Shown here: piece by piece, positions 62,531-64,000 of the stretch
How positions within the stretch are numbered: the stretch's first letter is position 1
How the letters are laid out: every line of letters starts with the position of its first letter
Assembly (NCBI GenBank): GCA_944386985.1
Contig: CALXDD010000001.1
Location: 1-64,000 of the forward strand
DNA: 64,000 nucleotides
Reading direction: 5' to 3'
Origin: an uncultured Oscillospiraceae bacterium
GTDB taxonomy: Bacteria > Bacillota > Clostridia > Oscillospirales > Oscillospiraceae
Notes under the pieces: model-generated
Told to the model about the DNA's origin: nothing
The model's database searches: none
The model's input: the letters and a program-made list of their open reading frames with translations, nothing else
Translations under genes and position numbers: made by a program

Positions 62531-63423
62531 TGGCGGGAAAGAAAGGCGGACGCTCCAGTAAGACCGACCATGTGCTGAGCCTTTTGGCGGGGGGAACGCC
62601 CGCTGCCGAGCCGGTCCGGGAGCAGACTCAGCCTGCCGCTCCGGCAGAGGAAACGGCGGAACAAAAGAAGGAAACCCGAACGCCGGCGAAGACTGGGGGG
62701 CGGAGCGGGAAGTCCCGCCAGCGGACCGCGGCGAAGGCGGGGGAGGGGGAAAACAGTCCGCAGGAGAGCAGCGCTGCTTCTCCCCGCCGGACGGTGCCTC
62801 CTATTTTAGAGGTGGCCCGGGAGAACAGCGAGGCCCTTTCCCGCACAATTCACGACGCCCTCAATCAGGCGCTGGAGGAAGAGATGGCACAATCCCAGCC
62901 GGAGCCTGTGCTTGAGCCGGAGCCAGAACCTCAAGCAGCGCCACAACCGGAGTCCGTGCCTCAGCGGGAGCCCGAACCGCAGCCGGAGCCGGTCTCCGAG
63001 CCGGAACCCCAGCCGGAATCTGAACCGGAGCCGGCCCCGGTCTCTGAAGCGCAGCCGGAATCCCGGACCGAACCGACTCCCGCATCCCAACCCGGACCGG
63101 AACCGGAGTCCCATTCGGTTGAACGGATGGGCACGCGGGTGACGCTCCCGGACGGCGGGGTGTATATTAATGTGATGGCGGAGCTGGTAGAGGAGCCGCT
63201 GGAGAAATATGTGCGGCTGTTTGGATTATGTGATTGTCCCAGATGTATGGCGGATGTGCGTGCTCTGGCACTCAGCCGCCTGCCGTCGAAATATGTGGTG
63301 CTGTCTCCCACCACCATGGTGCCGCTGATGAGTTTTTACCAGGCAAAATTTGAATCCGCCGTCATCGCTCAGGTGATCTATGCCTGTAAAGCGGTGATGG
63401 AGAATCCCCGGCACCAGTTATGA
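62530..63423 (+). CDS. ComFB-domain protein with Pro/Glu-rich linker
   Basis: A 297-residue protein in three parts. The N-terminus (1-90) is basic and Lys/Arg/Ala-rich with a short [11 protein letters not shown] block. The middle (about 122-196) is an almost pure Pro-Glu/Gln linker. The C-terminal domain (about 213-295) is ComFB-like, with FGLCDCPRC (Cys234, 236, 239), [17 protein letters not shown] and IYACKAVM. ComFB-family proteins have been reported to bind cyclic dinucleotides. It is coupled to parA (TGATG). Its role is unknown. Confidence 0.8.
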   Translation: MAGKKGGRSSKTDHVLSLLAGGTPAAEPVREQTQPAAPAEETAEQKKETRTPAKTGGRSGKSRQRTAAKAGEGENSPQESSAASPRRTVPPILEVARENSEALSRTIHDALNQALEEEMAQSQPEPVLEPEPEPQAAPQPESVPQREPEPQPEPVSEPEPQPESEPEPAPVSEAQPESRTEPTPASQPGPEPESHSVERMGTRVTLPDGGVYINVMAELVEEPLEKYVRLFGLCDCPRCMADVRALALSRLPSKYVVLSPTTMVPLMSFYQAKFESAVIAQVIYACKAVMENPRHQL

Positions 63424-63501
63424 TATGCTCCCGGACTGTCGGGCAGGTGTGTTCCTGACCGGCGGCCCGGGAAAATTTTTTGAAAATTTTCAAGAAGGGC
63501 C

Positions 63502-63528
63502 TTATTTTTGGAAAAAAACGGCCGACAT
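63502..63528 (+). promoter_or_regulatory. Sigma-D-like promoter of flagellin
   Basis: GCCGACAT (63521-63528) is one base off GCCGATAT, with TTATTTTTG at 63502-63510. The transcript should start near 63535, giving a leader of about 140 bases with two strong hairpins (63542-63559 and 63583-63606) before the CsrA sites. Confidence 0.7.
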
Positions 63529-63628
63529 AACTATTGAAGTGGTTGGGCCGCGGCCCAACTGATTTCTGAAAAGGTCCTTTCCCCGTCCGTAAAGGCCTGC
63601 GGACGGCGGGGGACGAAATTTTACCGGC

Positions 63629-63648
63629 GGGCGGGAAGGAACCTGCTC
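63629..63648 (+). promoter_or_regulatory. CsrA binding site 1 candidate in the flagellin leader
   Basis: GGGCGGG and CCTGCTC pair (with two G-U pairs) around the hexaloop AAGGAA, which displays GGA. Upstream of the ribosome site, as BS1 in Bacillus hag mRNA. Confidence 0.7.
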
Positions 63649-63653
63649 CGACC

Positions 63654-63673
63654 AAAATTCAAGGAGGAATTTT
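63654..63673 (+). promoter_or_regulatory. CsrA binding site 2 candidate over the ribosome site
   Basis: AAAATTC and GAATTTT form a perfect 7-bp stem around the hexaloop AAGGAG, which is the Shine-Dalgarno itself. The ATG is 4 bases beyond. This matches BS2 of CsrA-repressed hag leaders. Confidence 0.82.
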
Positions 63674-63676
63674 CTT

Positions 63677-64000
63677 ATGCGTATTCAGCACAATATTATG
63701 GCGATGAACGCCTACCGTAACTACAGCACCAACACCAGCGCTCTGAGCAAGAACCTGGAGAAGCTGTCCTCCGGCTACAAGATCAACCGTGCCGGTGATG
63801 ACGCCGCCGGCCTGGCCATCAGCGAGAAGATGCGCGCTCAGATCACCGGCCTGGAGAAGGCTCAGGACAACGCCAAGGACGGTATCTCCCTGGTGCAGAC
63901 CGCTGAAGGCGCCCTGACCGAGGTCCATGACATGCTCAACCGTATGGTGGAGCTGGCCACCCAGTCCGCTAACGGCACCTATGAGAAGACCGATCGTGAC
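63677..64000 (+). CDS. Flagellin (5' part, cut by the window end)
   Basis: The first 108 codons of a flagellin, the filament subunit. [17 protein letters not shown] and [28 protein letters not shown] are the conserved N-terminal D0/D1 helices. The 3' end lies outside the window, so full length and C-terminus are unknown. Its leader carries the CsrA-type hairpins and a sigma-D-like promoter. Confidence 0.97.
   Translation, partial: MRIQHNIMAMNAYRNYSTNTSALSKNLEKLSSGYKINRAGDDAAGLAISEKMRAQITGLEKAQDNAKDGISLVQTAEGALTEVHDMLNRMVELATQSANGTYEKTDRD

Noticed and set aside
62885-63110. Tandem DNA repeat or CRISPR array
   Set aside because: The GAGCCGGAACC-like repetition encodes a Pro/Glu linker in frame; there are no regular repeats with unique spacers.

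Overview
The window looks like a chromosomal segment of a motile, anaerobic, high-GC Firmicute, most likely an Oscillospirales-type gut Clostridium. The basis is GC-rich coding with AGGAGG ribosome sites and sigma-A promoters, a GlpP antiterminator, an ANTAR-type EutV/EutW ethanolamine system, and a FliW/CsrA/flagellin circuit of the Bacillus/Clostridium kind. The genus cannot be fixed from the sequence alone.

Positions 1-4.9 kb (minus strand): tRNA-Gly(UCC), a peptidase C26 amidotransferase, then a glycerol-3-phosphate operon (glpP, FAD-dependent G3P dehydrogenase-like protein, NAD(P)/FAD oxidoreductase, DUF1667 protein). This operon has a sigma-A promoter and a leader terminator, as expected for GlpP-controlled antitermination. 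Positions 4.9-16.7 kb (minus strand): an ethanolamine microcompartment locus transcribed eutV-eutW-eutA-eutB-eutC-eutL-eutE-eutM-eutT-eutS-eutP, followed closely by a phosphodiesterase and an MFS transporter. A terminator and a hairpin with an ANTAR-type loop lie between eutW and eutA.

Positions 16.7-24.5 kb (plus strand): a complete peptide ABC importer (binding protein, two permeases, two ATPases), then a glycerophosphodiesterase and an MgtC protein. Positions 24.5-42.1 kb hold housekeeping and accessory genes: a DUF4349 lipoprotein, an FMN-dependent dehydrogenase, an NCS2 purine permease, MscS, an acyl-ACP thioesterase, phosphofructokinase, an Fe-S scaffold-like protein paired with a GGGtGRT protein, MATE efflux, metG and several small genes.

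Positions 42-64 kb form a flagellar/chemotaxis block. It holds cheY/cheX/fapA, csrA-fliW-DUF6470-flgL-flgK-flgN-flgM, a hemerythrin, two chemoreceptors, an FtsA-like actin-fold protein with beta-grasp-like C-terminal repeats, a lipoprotein, an orphan FtsE-like ATPase, a FliT-position gene, fliS, fliD, a ParA/ComFB pair and the start of flagellin. Five promoters in this block share a sigma-D-like motif. The flagellin leader carries two hairpins that present GGA in hexaloops, the second over the ribosome site, as in CsrA-repressed hag mRNAs.

The strongest leads are the ParA-ComFB pair with face-to-face promoters against fliD, the FtsA-like/lipoprotein/orphan FtsE-like set inside the chemotaxis genes, and several leader terminators that suggest attenuation. 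The combination of GDPD, eut and glp genes also suggests catabolism of phosphatidylethanolamine headgroups.
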